A DNA stretch of 64,000 bases from Eulemur rufifrons (GCF_041146395.1 NC_090984.1:87059114-87123113), one strand, 5' to 3'; positions 23,127 to 35,502 are shown, counted from the first letter of the stretch. Notes: generated by a model from the sequence alone, not told the origin. Numbers and translations are program-made.

Positions 23127-23862
23127 GACATTAAAAAGTTCACTAAAATGAAAACATATGCCAAAGAGTTAGGTACTTTGAGTTGGGATGTGCTGTGAAC
23201 TAAGCAAGGGACTCCTCTTAATGAGGTATTTATAGGGTAGCTTCAAGATTTAGTCTGAATGCTGACGTTGTGAACACCTACAGCCTAAAACACACTCATA
23301 AGTACATTCAGAAACATAATTGGATGAATAATGACTTTGGAGCCACTCATCCTTCTAGGCACTCCTTGTTCTTCAGCTTTAGGGTTACTCTCAAAATTTT
23401 ACCCCATGCTGCTTTGCCTTAATTTTTCTTAATCATATTTAGTCAGTAAGTATGAACTGAGAAACTCCTATGTACTCAGTATCATGTCCTAGTAGACCCT
23501 TAGGTAAGGGAATAAAGCACAATCTAAGTAGAAAAGGCAGGAAAGGTGGTGTTTGTGGAGGTGCAGATATCCCCACAGGGTGGCAGTTTGCACGGCATTC
23601 CAGCAAGGTGACTTAATGAGGGAGTAAAAGAACCCCATGACATAAACCTTGAGGGCCTCCATACAGCACGCTCAAGGCTGTGCATCTTCCCTGGGGATTG
23701 GGAGGGCGACCTGGAGAATGCTGCAGGGAGGGAGAATGGTGGCCCAAGGGGCAGGTGCAGGAGACAGTGCAGGCGGTGATGGGTTGGAACAATGTAACTC
23801 TACAAACCAATCAAAATTGTTACTTTTTAGTGATTTGTTAAAAAGCTAGGTTATACAGTAAT
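23127..23862. other. Unique DNA, nothing recognised
   Basis: A slightly GC-rich patch at 23640-23780 holds overlapping short frames on both strands with no family features. Confidence 0.45.
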
Positions 23863-23864
23863 AA

Positions 23865-24075
23865 TTAATAGCTAAGGTTTCCTGAGCATTTGCAATGTGT
23901 TCTCCACTATTCTAAACATTATGCACACATTAACTTATTTTCTCCTCATAGCAGCTCTACGCGGCATGTACTATATTGTCCTCATTTTTACATAGGGAAT
24001 ATGAAGTACAGAGATGTTAAGTGACTTGTCCAAGGACACACAGACAGTTGGTAATATTAATACAATTGAGATCTG
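23865..24075 (-). mobile_element. MIR SINE
   Basis: Reverse-complement MIR, nearly complete: 'aacattatgcacacattaac', 'ctcctcatagcagctctacg', 'tacagagatgttaagtgact', 'ccaaggacacacagacagtt'. Confidence 0.88.
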
Positions 24076-25640
24076 AAAACCACACTGACACTCACTGACC
24101 TGTTTGGATGGTATAATTACCCACATCGTCACTTACAATCCATTCATCTTCTTTACTTTTTGCTCACATTGGGTCTTCATTTTTGGAATGCGATTGATGT
24201 TTCCTAAAGAGAAATTAAATACCTACATTCATTCTTTTTAGAAATCCTATTTTCCCTAACACAAGTGTGAAACTTAGAAACCCATAGCCTTCCACAGAAA
24301 TATTAAGAAAAGTCCACATTGTATGCATGTGCTTTTCTTTTGAATCCTTACTGGTTCTAGGTATAGGATTTTCCCCATTGACTCCAATTTAAGGAAATGC
24401 TCAGTGACCCAATGGCCAGTGTGAAGAGTTAATTTAAGGTCTCTCCTATTGGTGTGCAGGCGATGACATCATTTTACCTGGTAGTGTATGAAGTTCAAAT
24501 GCTTGGGAAGTTTGCTGTATAAATCAAGAAATAATAATAGTAATTGCATATTTATCCACTGGGCCACCTGGAATAGAGTTGTGTGATTTTACTCAGCATT
24601 CAGGGAAATGCAAGGTTTTCATTTTCTCTCTCTTTTTGGGAAGGAAGTGTACTGCTGAGACTATTAGAGAAAATGCAAATCTCCTGGCTGTTTGGGAAAG
24701 CTCCAAAAGAGTGAAAGTGAGCAGTTGTTCCCAGGAGTGTTTGGATGAAAATGTAAAATCTTTGTCTTTAAAAGTGTTTATTTAACTGCGGAGAGTTTAC
24801 ACAGCTTGTGGAGAATTATAGTGGAAGAAATTACATTTCACTTCCACCATCATCGGTTTTCTCCACCTGCCAATGGTCCTCACTCCAGTCTGCTGGGGCA
24901 TTACTAATGCTTTAAATGATCACAAAGAAATACCAACATTTCCTATTAAGATGGAGAAGAATGCAATTGGCTCAAGATGAAAAATTTGCATCTCTCTTGG
25001 CCCCCACACACTCATAACAATTTTCTAAAATGAGTTTGCTGATCATGCTTTCTCTTTGTCTATTGCTAATGAGTAGGGCAGAGAAAGTTCCCCAAACCAA
25101 TGACCCCCTGGCAAGCATAGAACTCCGTTCCCTGTAAATTCTCAGTAAATATTTGCTGAGTAAATTTTTTATAGTGAATGATTACATGAGTTAGTGATCA
25201 ATTAGTGATTAATGATTAATTAATGGATTTATTTAAGTCCTTCTTGAGGAAGGGAAATTCCATTTAAGGCAGAGGTAAGTTAATGAATGTCTTGTTTTCT
25301 TCATAAACATTCTCCTGTCTCCTCCTCCCTAAACTCTTTCCCTACTTTCAGCCAACCCTAAATGTGGGTGCCACAAGTAGATGCCAATAAATGAGTGAGC
25401 CCCTCTGTTTCAACAAGGGGGTTCAAACAGAATGGCCCCTCGGTTTCAAGTTCCCAGAACCTACGTCTTAACACTCCCATTAACACTTTGTATTATTTCA
25501 TGTTAATATAGAAACTGTTAATCCCACAAAAGCATATCTACTCCTTATCCTATTGAGATGATGATGTGGCCAAAAGGAAAGATATGAACATGCCACTTTA
25601 GGTTGTCAAACTGCAATTTATGAGGCCTCTGGTGGTTCCT
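24076..25640. other. Repeat-poor unique DNA, candidate regulatory block
   Basis: About 1.5 kb without any recognised repeat. It is AT-rich with homeobox-type TAAT cores and a cgatgacatcatttt site (24460s) resembling an ATF/CREB-type site. Nothing looks coding. Conservation cannot be judged from one sequence. Confidence 0.3.
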
Positions 25641-25669
25641 AAATCAAATCATGAGATTCATCGGGGAAA

Positions 25670-25730
25670 TTTTTTTTTTTTTTTTTAACTCATGACTCTT
25701 GGGGCCATCCTCAAAAAAAAAAAAAAAAAA
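25670..25730. repeat. Poly(T)/poly(A) inverted pair
   Basis: T17 (25670-25686) and A18 (25713-25730) face each other across a 26-base loop. Outside them, tcatgagatt (25649-25658) pairs with aatctcatga (25729-25738). Confidence 0.85.
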
Positions 25731-25739
25731 TCTCATGAA

Positions 25740-25860
25740 GTGAGTGTTGATGAGACCTGGGGATCTATATTTTTTTAAAATTTCCCCAGGTAATGCTTGG
25801 GATCCGCAGTGCCTGGGAACTATTCTTCATATTGCAACAGTGTGGTTCCCAAGAAACATT
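25740..25860 (+). mobile_element. MER5/MER58-like hAT remnant
   Basis: 'gagacctggggatctatatt', 'aatttccccaggtaatgctt' and 'cagtgcctgggaactattct' follow the order of a MER5-type non-autonomous hAT element. Ends are not defined. Confidence 0.4.
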
Positions 25861-27029
25861 CAAACATGTGTGATATTTAGATGAAAAACACAAATACAGG
25901 AGACACGGATGTGTTATAAAGAATATATTCATTTCCTGTGGAGCAGATGCTTGGCTAAGACCCTGATGATGAGATTCTTGATTTCATTCACCTTATGTTC
26001 ATTGTTCTGCAATGGCCTGGAAAATAACTGAGTTGTTTTGAAATAAGCACCTTTATACTCTATCAAGGTCAAACCTTTTACTTGATGTACTTAACTAACC
26101 ATGTAAAATGTTACATCAGCAAGCCTACGAGGCACTTAGAGATATATTCACATTTGCATAATGTCCTCTGTAAGTTAGTCTTTGGTCCTTAAGGGTGTTT
26201 AGAATAACTGCATGCAAGAATATACTTAATCCAATCTCATTTTAGCTTTTGCTCTTTTAAGATTTCAAAATTAATAAATCCTCCTGATACTCCAAATTAC
26301 CATGAGCTTTTATAAGCATAACTTTGTAACTTTAACCCATTTATGAACATACCCCACAGGCAAATGTACTAATGAATAAGAAATAACATTAGAAGTTTAA
26401 AAGATGGTCTCTTTATGAAGTAATGTAAGAAAATCCTGTTAGCTGGATCAAGTACAAAAGTGCGATTTCTTAAAAAATAGAAAATCCGTCACAAAATTAC
26501 ATGTAATTACAATAACCAAAGGATAGAAAGTAAGAATAGTTGAAGTACCATGCATTATTTAACTTAGTACATGTTATCACTTGCTTGCATATGGATGAAA
26601 GCAGAAAAAAAGGAACTGACACAAACTCTCCGCCTGCGGCTAGAGAAATTGTGGTATTTTGTACCTGACTTCCTTGTATATGAATTCTTGGCCAAAACCA
26701 TCAACACATCTGATAGGTAGACTGTGCATCAAGTTTCTTCAGTTACCACCTACTGACGACTTCTCTTTAACCCCCTTCTCATTCCTACCTTATTCTAAGG
26801 TTGCACTGTAGAATGAAATCAGTGTTAGCTGTCTCCTTCAGAGCTGAAGGAACTGCTAAAGTCAGCCTGGTCAATAAACAATATCCCCCCTTCAGTCAGG
26901 ACAACAAAATTATGATCTGTATGTTAATACCATAGGCACACTTACGTATGAGTTTCTATCTTCCAAATTATTTTGGGGTGATTTTATTCAATGTGTTGGT
27001 ACTAAATACAGTATTGCAAACAGGCCTAT
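25861..27029. other. Unique AT-rich DNA
   Basis: No gene or clear repeat recognised. Confidence 0.45.
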
Positions 27030-27125
27030 TACACATACCTCTAGTATCCTGAGTAGGACACTGAGAAACAGAGGGGATAAATCACCTGCCCCGTGTCACA
27101 CAGCTAGTGCCTGCCCGAGCAGAAA
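27030..27125 (-). mobile_element. MIR SINE fragment
   Basis: 'aggacactgagaaacagagg' and 'aaatcacctgccccgtgtca' followed by 'cacagctagtgcctg' match reverse MIR. Confidence 0.7.
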
Positions 27126-27559
27126 AGAGAATTTAGATTCACTAAGATTCCAGTCTTCCACAGTTCACTGAGGTGATATTCAAAAACAAGAGGAATTGCC
27201 ATGAAGAATTTGAAAGGAAGGTTGTGAAGAGCAAGAAGCGATATTATTTGATTAAGCTGTGACACTGAGTGAACGTCCAGCATACAGACCATGGGAGCTT
27301 TCATGGCAGGATGTCTGTCCAGCGTGTTATCTGCAGCTGAGATCGCTGGGTCGGTCCAGCACAGGAGAGGGTGGAGAAGCACTGATGAGGGGTGTTTGCA
27401 GATGGGAAAAGTGGAGGCTGACTTCTGCAGGCCATTCCTGGAACAGGCACACTCTAATGTTGCTGACAAACTTCCTGGAAAGCACTATGGCAATCAAAAG
27501 TTCATATTCTTCCTGTTTTAAGTAAAACTGAAATGTGGGCAAAAACTTAGGTTCAAAAG
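27126..27559. other. Unique spacer
   Basis: Overlapping frames on both strands (71-121 codons) but no conserved motif. The tail 27480-27530 is T-rich. Confidence 0.4.
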
Positions 27560-28085
27560 CTAACTACAGACTTACATATATGGTGAAAAATTAGGAATAA
27601 TTTAAATATCCAACTGGAAAACAGTTAAGTGGAAAACCGTTGAGTAAATGATGGCACATTCATGTGATAAAATATTTAATGTATGGGCAAGTGCTTTCTC
27701 CATAATATTGTATGAAAAAAAGGAGAACATAAATTTATCCAGTAAAATGATCCCCATTGAAATACATTAAGTTGTAAGCAATGATTTTATCTCTGAATTA
27801 ATAGGGTTAAGACAGGGTTTAGTTTTTTGTCATTGTTAATATTTTCCAAATTCTCTATAATAAGTATCTATTACTTTCATAATCAGAAATACAACACATT
27901 TTTAAAAATTGCCATACCATATCCTTCACACTGTTGATGGAAACATGAATTAGTATCATCATCTAGTGTGCAAAGATATATGTAAGAATGTCCATTGTAG
28001 CATTATTTGTAAAAGTGAAAAATTAAAGAAAACATAAATGTCTACCAGCAGAGGAATGAATAAATTAATTAATAATTATTATAAA
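27560..28085 (+). mobile_element. Two old L1M 3' ends in tandem
   Basis: The first runs to about 27910 and ends in the typical L1M terminus ('ttccaaattctctataataa' and 'cattactttcataatcagaa'-like). A second copy begins near 27920 ('ttgatggaaacatgaattag', 'ccattgtagcattatttgta', 'gcagaggaatgaataaatta'). Both are gene-less remnants. Confidence 0.75.
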
Positions 28086-28109
28086 TATTATTATGATTCT
28101 TATTGTTAT

Positions 28110-28250
28110 TAAACAGGTAACACGTATTTGTCCTTACCATATGTTAGACACAGTTCTAAGCATTTCAAGTGTCTTAACCTTTTTAATTCCACCATAATTC
28201 TTTGAAAAAATGCTACTATTACGCTCATTTACAGTTGAGATATTATATAT
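28110..28250 (-). mobile_element. MIR SINE
   Basis: 'ccatatgttagacacagttc', 'taagcatttcaagtgtctta' and 'acgctcatttacagttgaga' match reverse MIR. Confidence 0.8.
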
Positions 28251-28259
28251 CTATAACAT

Positions 28260-28535
28260 TCATTATGCCCAGCTTTTAAAAAATGAGATATTCTGATGTG
28301 TTGACATGTAAACATGCTAATGATATATTGTTATGAAAATAAAGCAAATCACAAAATAGAATATTTAGGACACTTACTTTTTTTGTTTTTAAGTATACAA
28401 AAATGTAGGCATTTGTACATTAAAAAAAGGTCTGAAACAAGTCAAATTATTGATGAAGACTTCTCTTAGGGAATGAGAGTGGAAATGATAAAGAAAGATT
28501 ATTTTACATTTTGCTCTATATACTTGTAAATTTTT
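28260..28535 (+). mobile_element. Old L1M 3'UTR
   Basis: 'taatgatatattgttatgaa' and 'gagagtggaaatgataaaga' with 'ttttgctctatatacttgta' match the L1M 3'UTR. It is interrupted by an Alu; the stump continues at 28899-28925. Confidence 0.6.
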
Positions 28536-28550
28536 TATGTTGACTCTTTT

Positions 28551-28883
28551 TTTTTTTTTTTTTTTTTTGAGACAGAGTCTCACTCTGTTGCCCTGGCTAG
28601 AGTGCCATGGCATCAGCCTCACTCACAGAAACCTCAAACTCCTGGGCTCAAGCGATCCTCCTGCCTCAGCCTCCTGAGTAGCTGGGACTACAGGCATGTA
28701 CCACCATGCCTGGCTAATTTTTCTATATATATTTTTAGCTGTCCAGCTAATTTCTTTCTATTTTTAGTAGAAATGGGGTCTTGCTCTTGCTCAGGATGGT
28801 CTCGAACTCCTGAGCAAACAATCTGCCCACCTCGGCCTCCCAGAATGCTAAGATTACAGGCGTGAGCCACCGCGCCCAGCCCC
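28551..28883 (-). mobile_element. Lemur-type Alu SINE
   Basis: Minus-orientation dimer with poly(T) start, the AT-rich strepsirrhine block near 28720-28750 and the 'gccaccgcgcccagcc' end. A perfect 15-base target duplication, tatgttgactctttt, lies at 28536-28550 and 28884-28898. Confidence 0.97.
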
Positions 28884-28925
28884 TATGTTGACTCTTTTAA
28901 TTAAAATATTATTATGTCCCTAAAA

Positions 28926-29327
28926 GAACAGTGAAAAATAAAATTACTCTATCTTTAGACAACTAATTCAGCGGAAGACAGAATACAACTCAGCTAGAAA
29001 AAAATCCATAAACCACCTAACAAGTTGACTGTGCAAACCAAAGGGTAGTTGATACTATCTTAGCCAAGATTACATGGATAAAAAAGTGGGGGCATATTTG
29101 AGTAAAGTTGCTCAGAGAAGATGAGGAATATAAGGGGTACAAAGAGAAGAGCTTAGTTAAGCAAAGGGTATTTATTAGGAAACAAGGAAAATTATTTCCT
29201 TTAATTAATACATTAAAGTTGAGGTGATACAGTCTGTCAATAAAGGTACTTGGGTAATAAAAGTCCATAATTTTTGAGACATGACCCAGCGAGTGCATAA
29301 CTACTGTAAGTTCTAAGCTGAAAAAAT
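28926..29327. other. Unique spacer
   Basis: A 140-codon minus frame (29017-29439) runs into the LTR and has no family features. Confidence 0.4.
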
Positions 29328-29950
29328 TGATACAGGAAAGTGAACCCCAAAACTGGGGTCTGGCCTGAAGGTCAAGTGGGCTCTTGGCTTTGCACAGGAA
29401 AGAATTCAAGAGCAAGAAGACAGAGTAAAACAAAAGCAAGTTTATTGAAGTAACAAAGAAATAGACGGAAGAGTATGCCTTACTCCATAGGCAGAGCAGC
29501 AGCTATCTCTCAGAGCAACAGAGAGTAGCACTTTGTGAGTTTTCTGGGTCTTATTTTATATCTTCTATGTAATTTTATGTTAAGCAGATGGAGGATTATT
29601 CATAAGATTTCTGGGAAAGGAGTTGGGGTACAGGGGGTCCCTCCTCTTTTTAAACCATATAGGGTAACTGTTGGGAGTTGCCATGGCGTTTGTAAACTGT
29701 CATGGCACTGGTGGGAGTTTCTTTTGGTACTCTAATGAATTATAAGCAGGGTATAATGAGCAATGGGGGTAACTGAGGTCTTTTTTTTTTTTTTTTTTGT
29801 AGCCATCTTGGTTCTAGCTGGTTTTGCTGGCTTCTCCACCACCTCCTGTTTTATCAGAGGCCTTGGTTTGGGTCTTATTGAGCAAGGCCTGCAAATTCCT
29901 TATCTCAAAATGACATGGTAGGACATAGAATATTTGCAAAATACATCTTA
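29328..29950 (-). mobile_element. Solitary ERV1-type LTR
   Basis: The order 'ggaaagaattcaagagcaag', 'gcaagtttattgaagtaaca', 'agtatgccttactccatagg', 'gttgccatggcgtttgtaaa', 'gtcatggcactggtgggagt' and 'gtagccatcttggttctagc' is that of a class I ERV LTR read backwards. The poly(A) signal would be the TTTATT at 29441-29446. A poly(T) run at about 29781-29799 sits inside it. No internal viral genes were found next to it. Confidence 0.65.
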
Positions 29951-32905
29951 TAAGCAATTCAGATGGATTGATAGGAGAAAGATCCATAAGTAGTTAGGGC
30001 TATTTCAATATCAAGGCATAAAATAACAAGGATTAGGACTAAAGTAGAGACCTATCAGACCAGTACCACCCTAAGACCCAGGCAAGAGGGTCCCTGCCTG
30101 GGATTCCAAGCTTTCAGAAGGCTCCATAGGTCACAAAGATTCAAACAAATTTAGTAAAGAGTACATGGACGTGTCTTTCTAGGTACAATGTTCTCCAAAT
30201 ATTCACTGTGCAAGCCCCAGGGAAATGCTTTTCTACCCTTCTTGTTTTATGCCCTTAAAACAAAATGCAATGATGTGCAGATACCTACCATGAAGGTTTG
30301 TTGGTTGTGCTACTGCCTACATTGGAAACAGTACTTTGGAATTCAGGAAGGCATGAGCAGCAGAAATGCTTAGGTTTAAGAAAAGACAGTAACTTATGAA
30401 AGTCTTCCTCCCCACATAAAAGAAACAGATTCTTGCACAAGAAAACATTTTTTCTCAGTGGTGTTGAGCATCCATTTTCTTTCTTCTTTTTGTGTTTCCA
30501 TCTACGGTTTTGGAGTCTTCATGAATTCCTGGGAGCTGAGGAATATTTTGTAATATTAAACAATTCATATTACTCTTAAATTTGAGGACCTAGATATAAC
30601 AATTACGTAATAAAACTCTTTGCATCGTTTCATTTTTACAAAATTATTTAATAAAAATTGAATTAATTTTTAGAAAAGTAAATAAAAATTGAATTAAAGT
30701 ATCAACTTTATCTGAATAATTTTGCTTTAAAATGGTGATATTCATTATTACTTGTATTTTAACTTTTATAGATAAATTTAAATATTTTGGAAAAAAATTT
30801 TTTGAAAACATTGAGAAATAATTTTTACTTTTGGTGAAAAATTTTAATTTTTCAAAGTTTACTTTTACTTGAAGTTATATTTTTGCTGAAATTGCATTCA
30901 AATTTTATATATTTGAATACAATTACATTTTATTTTTTAATTTTTTAGACAGTTACTGTTAACAGAATACAAATTGTGTGAAAATCTTGATTATAACAAA
31001 ATAATTGGTGATTTTGCTGAAAAGAAGCCAGAAAAGCTTTTAGTAAATTCATGCATAATAATTTATAAATTATCAACTTGTACCCCCTAAATCTCTTAAA
31101 ATAAAAAATGTATACATAAGTAAAATAAAGAGATTTCCAAACATGTAAAAAATCTACAATAAATATCTCTTTATCATTCATCTAAACAGCGTCAACCCAT
31201 CAACAGAACACCTAGACATGTACAATTATAACTAAATTCAGTTGTCTTTGACATTTTGCCAACTTTCAGTCATATATAAACCATAGCTTTACCCATATTT
31301 TTCTATGGTGTTATTATGAAGGTATTATATTTCAAGGCAAAAAGGAATGTAATTTACTCAATGATTTATAAGCTTGATTTTTTTTAGCTTTTAAATATTT
31401 AGATATAGGGTACATGGGCCACTGTCTTACTCTTGCCCTGGGTCTCTCAAATGAAACAAGCAGTCCTGGATTCAAGAGCTATTAAAAAGAAAAAGCTAAT
31501 ACAGGACATGGGAACAAAGGAAATGGAGATATTAAGGATAAAAAAGATTATAAATGTGGTGATCCCACTGGCAAGAGGAGGGAAGTTGGAGAGGGCAGCT
31601 TGAATCCATCTGTCCTTTCATAAAGCCTGGTATGAATGGTTGTAATCAGTCATAAACCTGAAGGTGTCATTTGAGGAACTGCAAATTCAGAATCAGTGCC
31701 ATCAGTCAGGAATAACAGGATGAACTTGGCATCTCTGAACATCACACCTGACCCATCCCTGCAAGAACATCACTTGTGTAGCAGTCCCTGAAGGGCAGGC
31801 AAGGGCTGGAGTGGACGGACGCTTTGTTGGGTAGAATCAGATTTAGGCATTTCTACTATGGATATTCCCGGAGTGGTTCCTTAACTGACATTTCAGAAAC
31901 ATAGGCATTATTTCAGAAAACTAAATTCACATCATGTGGTTGCTAGAAGCAAATTTTATCAAATCAAATCCCTAGATCTTTTCTGTTCCTGTTCTCTAAA
32001 AATCACTTCCTTTTCTCTTAGCTGCCTACACACCTGGGCATTGTCTTACACAATGTGGGGCTCAGTTGACCTTATCTTCATGTTCTTTATGCTTTGTATC
32101 AAGGCTACATTTTTCTCCTAGGTCACCTAACACTTTAGAAAAAGGGACCAACTTCTCCGTCTACTTGGCCTCAGGTCTACGACTTGACTGGTCACTTTTT
32201 CCTCCTCATCACATTAATCCAGGTGGGCGTTGACCATGGTGGTGGTGGTAGCACCTTGACCCTTCTATTGGCCGCAGTCTTAATGGTTTGAATGATCTCA
32301 ATCTCCCCTGGATTTACCCTACATGAGGCGGGTCTGGATATGGCCCTTGCAGATTTGACTGGAGGAAAGAAGAGGACCTCAGGAAACAACCATGAGGAAG
32401 GCTCCCCTACCCAAACAGATCGTTTACTCCTCTTCCTTTCAGGTTCCTTCTCCTGGTTCCCCCAGCCACTACCACCACCTAAGTCATTAGGGATCTTTCA
32501 AGGTCAAAGTGATACTTTCTGCAACTCTGACTCACACAGGACAGTCTTGCAATACTTTTAACCCTTAAATAGACAGGCCTACTCATTCTATGAGGTTAAG
32601 ATGTAGCATCACTAACTCCTATCCACATTCAATTTATATTCCTTTAAAAATCCAGTTCAAGTCAATTAATCATGTCTGGGATAGGACTTATTCATGTGAG
32701 TATTCCCAATCTCTGACCCTCCTCTCCTACCCATACACATCCACATACCCCTCTACTCCCGTCAATAGCTAAAAGAATGTTGTACATTTCTCCCCACTCT
32801 CTTGTCCTCTAAGCATATTTTGGCCTTTGCCAAACCAGTGTGGGCTCTTTGTGAGACAGAATTTGAGGAATGAGTAGACAGAAAAAAGACCCAAAAGGAA
32901 AGGAA
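29951..32905. other. Unique AT-rich DNA, no gene recognised
   Basis: 30560-31150 is very AT-rich (long A/T tracts) and may be a decayed L1 end: 'gtaccccctaaatctcttaa' followed by 'aataaaaaatg' near 31083 resembles one. 32192-32389 holds a 65-codon minus frame with a proline patch (LPPPPW) that I cannot assign. Confidence 0.4.
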
Positions 32906-34429
32906 AAATGGAAAAGAATCTTGCTAGCCGGGCCACTTCTATTGCTTTCCTTTGTGTAAAATCCAGGTGATGGGTAAAGCTGAAAGGGAATTTAAAAAAA
33001 AATAAGCCCGAGCTATTTACTTGTTCTGTACAATAAAGAACAGAGAAAAAGGGGAAGGGAGACAGAGAGAGAAAAAACCACAGTGTGAGGCGTCTGGAAG
33101 ATTATTTCTGGGGTAGCGTGAGTAAGCAAGTGTCTTCAGAACTGTGGTATATGGAAGAAGTGAGAAGGGGAGAGGGGATTTTTGTTACTGTGGGATACGA
33201 AATAGACTCCTACAGTGCTCTTTAAGTGAAGCAGGTTAGAATTAGAATACCTTTAATTTCTCATGCTTGCTAGACTTTGCAGAATGTGATTCCACACAGA
33301 CTGGGCCAGTTGGACCTTAGTTTATATTTAAATTACATAATTATCTAAGCCTCTGGTTGGAAAGGTATTATCAAGTTCCATTTTGCATCCCATAGAGTGA
33401 AGGCTCTCAAGACAGAGAAACGAGGGGAGCACAGGCACAAAAATATATTCAGGCAAAAATAAAAATTCGAATTGGCCTAGAGATGGGTCTTCAACATCTC
33501 AGAAAACTCAACATTTACCACTGGCATGCTTTCTTTCTTTTTTCCTTTTAGGGGTCAGAGATAGCTTCCAATGTTTATTTTCTTACTTTTCTAAGAGGAA
33601 AGTCAGAATTTCAAAATGATAGCCTTTTCCTACATGAAAAATTTACTATAGAAGGACTTACAACATTCTGTTTCTTGGCCTGGTGAGGAATCAAAAAATA
33701 TTGTTTATGATAGGTCATTGAGGGGAATATTTTTTATTTTTGCATTTTTCTGATATATGTATGTGTTTCACAAGAAAAAAAGTTAAAAGTTATTAAAAGC
33801 ATTCCTTTCTTCTGTGTGTTTACTAATAAGTGAAACTCAACTTAAAATGTTGGGAATACGGTAAAAGCACCTTTATTCTCTTTGATAATCTCAGAGCTGG
33901 GGAACAACTTCTAAATCTGGAAACATCTGGGTTTTCATGTCCACTATTCCTCTCTCACCCAGTTAAGAACATTCAGAAGAAGAGGGACTCATTTCAATAT
34001 TCTTTACACATTTAGAATCTAGGAAAATCCTGGAAATAATTTAACAAATATTACCCTGCTCCATTTTTCTCACTTTGAAATGCATTTACATTTCAAACAT
34101 AATGTGATCTAGATATTTGCTTATAATTCTGCCACATTTATTGTTTCATGAAATGCGGATTTCTGTCTGTGAGAGTTTGAAATCAGATTCCAAAACAGGG
34201 GACCTAACTCTGAACAAGAACCCATCATTTTTCATGAGGATAGAATCCAACTCCAGAGGTAGTCTCAGTTTAAGTGTGCCAGATTTAGGGATAAAATCCC
34301 TTTTGGCCTATGGAGAGAGTTGAAATTTTAATCAACTATTTTCTAGCTCATAGAATCCCATATGGTGTTGGGTCATTTTGAACATGGGTATGCTTTGACG
34401 GTGTACATCACTTTTGTTTCTTTCCCTAA
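32906..34429. other. Unique DNA with one possible L1 tail
   Basis: 33670-33800 ends like an L1M terminus ('gatatatgtatgtgtttcac' then A-rich). The remainder is unrecognised. Confidence 0.35.
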
Positions 34430-34431
34430 AG

Positions 34432-34610
34432 TAAAGACACAACATCCTCTGAGGAGCTGCACTGGGTGGAAGCTACTCCCACGAGCCCGTTGATATCTGC
34501 TGGCAAAGCTACCCAAGCAAGTCATGCGTGAGTAGTCGCCTTGCTAATGTTTTGGCATGTCATGATTATGCACTGCTAAGTCTTTGTCAGGAATAAACCT
34601 GTTGCCAATG
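34432..34610 (+). other. Candidate 3'-terminal exon
   Basis: A strong splice-acceptor pattern (cttttgtttctttccctaaag) ends at 34431. One frame is then open for about 32 codons (KDTTSSEELHWVEATPTSPL onward) to a TGA at 34529-34531. About 60 bases later comes AATAAA (34592-34597) followed by a GT-rich stretch (tgtttgttgttcatgcctgt), the layout of a last exon and its poly(A) site. Alternatively the exon ends at 34527 before gtgagt, giving a 96-base internal exon. I do not recognise the peptide. Chance occurrence of all elements cannot be excluded. Confidence 0.25.
34592..34597 (+). promoter_or_regulatory. AATAAA poly(A) signal candidate
   Basis: Followed by GT-rich DNA as expected of a downstream element. 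Only meaningful if the exon above is real. Confidence 0.3.
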
Positions 34611-34844
34611 TTTGTTGTTCATGCCTGTTGTTATTAATTTTCTTTCTTCCCCACCCCTATAGCAATCATGCTCTGTTGTAAAACGGTAAGAAGAAAAAGT
34701 AAGGAAGCTGATGATTGCTGTCCTTCTCATTTGCTTGCAAGAGTAAAGGGAGATGAGGCCCCGGAGAGGGAGAGAAGGGTGTATCAAACAAACTCCAAAA
34801 AGGAAGTTCGTTGGCATGAATTCCTAACTCTAAAGCTGTACTCT

Positions 34845-35015
34845 GCCTCGGCAGCACATTGGAATCACCAGGGGAGATTTTAAAAGACTGATGTCTGGGT
34901 CCTTCCCTGATGTTTAAATGTGTCAGGAGATAGACTGAAACATCGGGATTTTTAAAAATTTCCCAAGGTGATGCTGATGTGGAATCAAGATTGAGAACCA
35001 TTCCTACAAGGATCC
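34845..35015 (+). mobile_element. MER5/MER58-like hAT remnant
   Basis: 'cagcacattggaatcaccag' and 'atttcccaaggtgatgctga' with 'gattgagaaccattcc' match the order of MER5-type elements, which have ends related to 'cagtggttctcaaact'. Confidence 0.6.
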
Positions 35016-35472
35016 ACCTTTTAATCATTCCTTGTCTTCCACCCAGACTCATTGAATTGCCCTCTTTCAGACATCATGGGAGCATGTGACATTGCAGCCA
35101 TCGATGACCTGCAAGACCAGCTAGTCTTGCCCTCTCTTTTGCGGCAGCTATGATGTGACACAAAGAGCACTGGATCTAGGTCCAAGGACTATACTCTTCT
35201 GTTTCTTAGTTTAATGAACTATGGCAAGTCATGACATCTCTCCCAGGCTCTTTTTTCTAAGACACTGGACTTCTGAGAAAATTCAGTGACCATTAGGAAG
35301 GCACCTAACTCAGTTTCAGGCATATGGCAATGCATAGTTGCTCTGTAAATATTTTTGTCTTTGTTTCTGTTTTTATAGATGGGGGCACTGCACCCCATAG
35401 GGATAAAGTAATTGCCCAGAATTCTTTCCATTATAACTGATGCTGTCAGCAGTTTTCTTGTTTGGGTGCTAT

Positions 35473-35502
35473 TTTTTTTTTTTGTGTGTGTGTGTGTGTG
35501 TT
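35473..35502. repeat. Poly(T)-(TG)n microsatellite
   Basis: A T-run passes directly into about ten TG units. Confidence 0.95.

Noticed and set aside
34669..34686. MLCC start resembling neuromodulin (GAP43) exon 1
   Set aside because: Only the first four residues agree; the following residues diverge at once and a donor-like site interrupts it.
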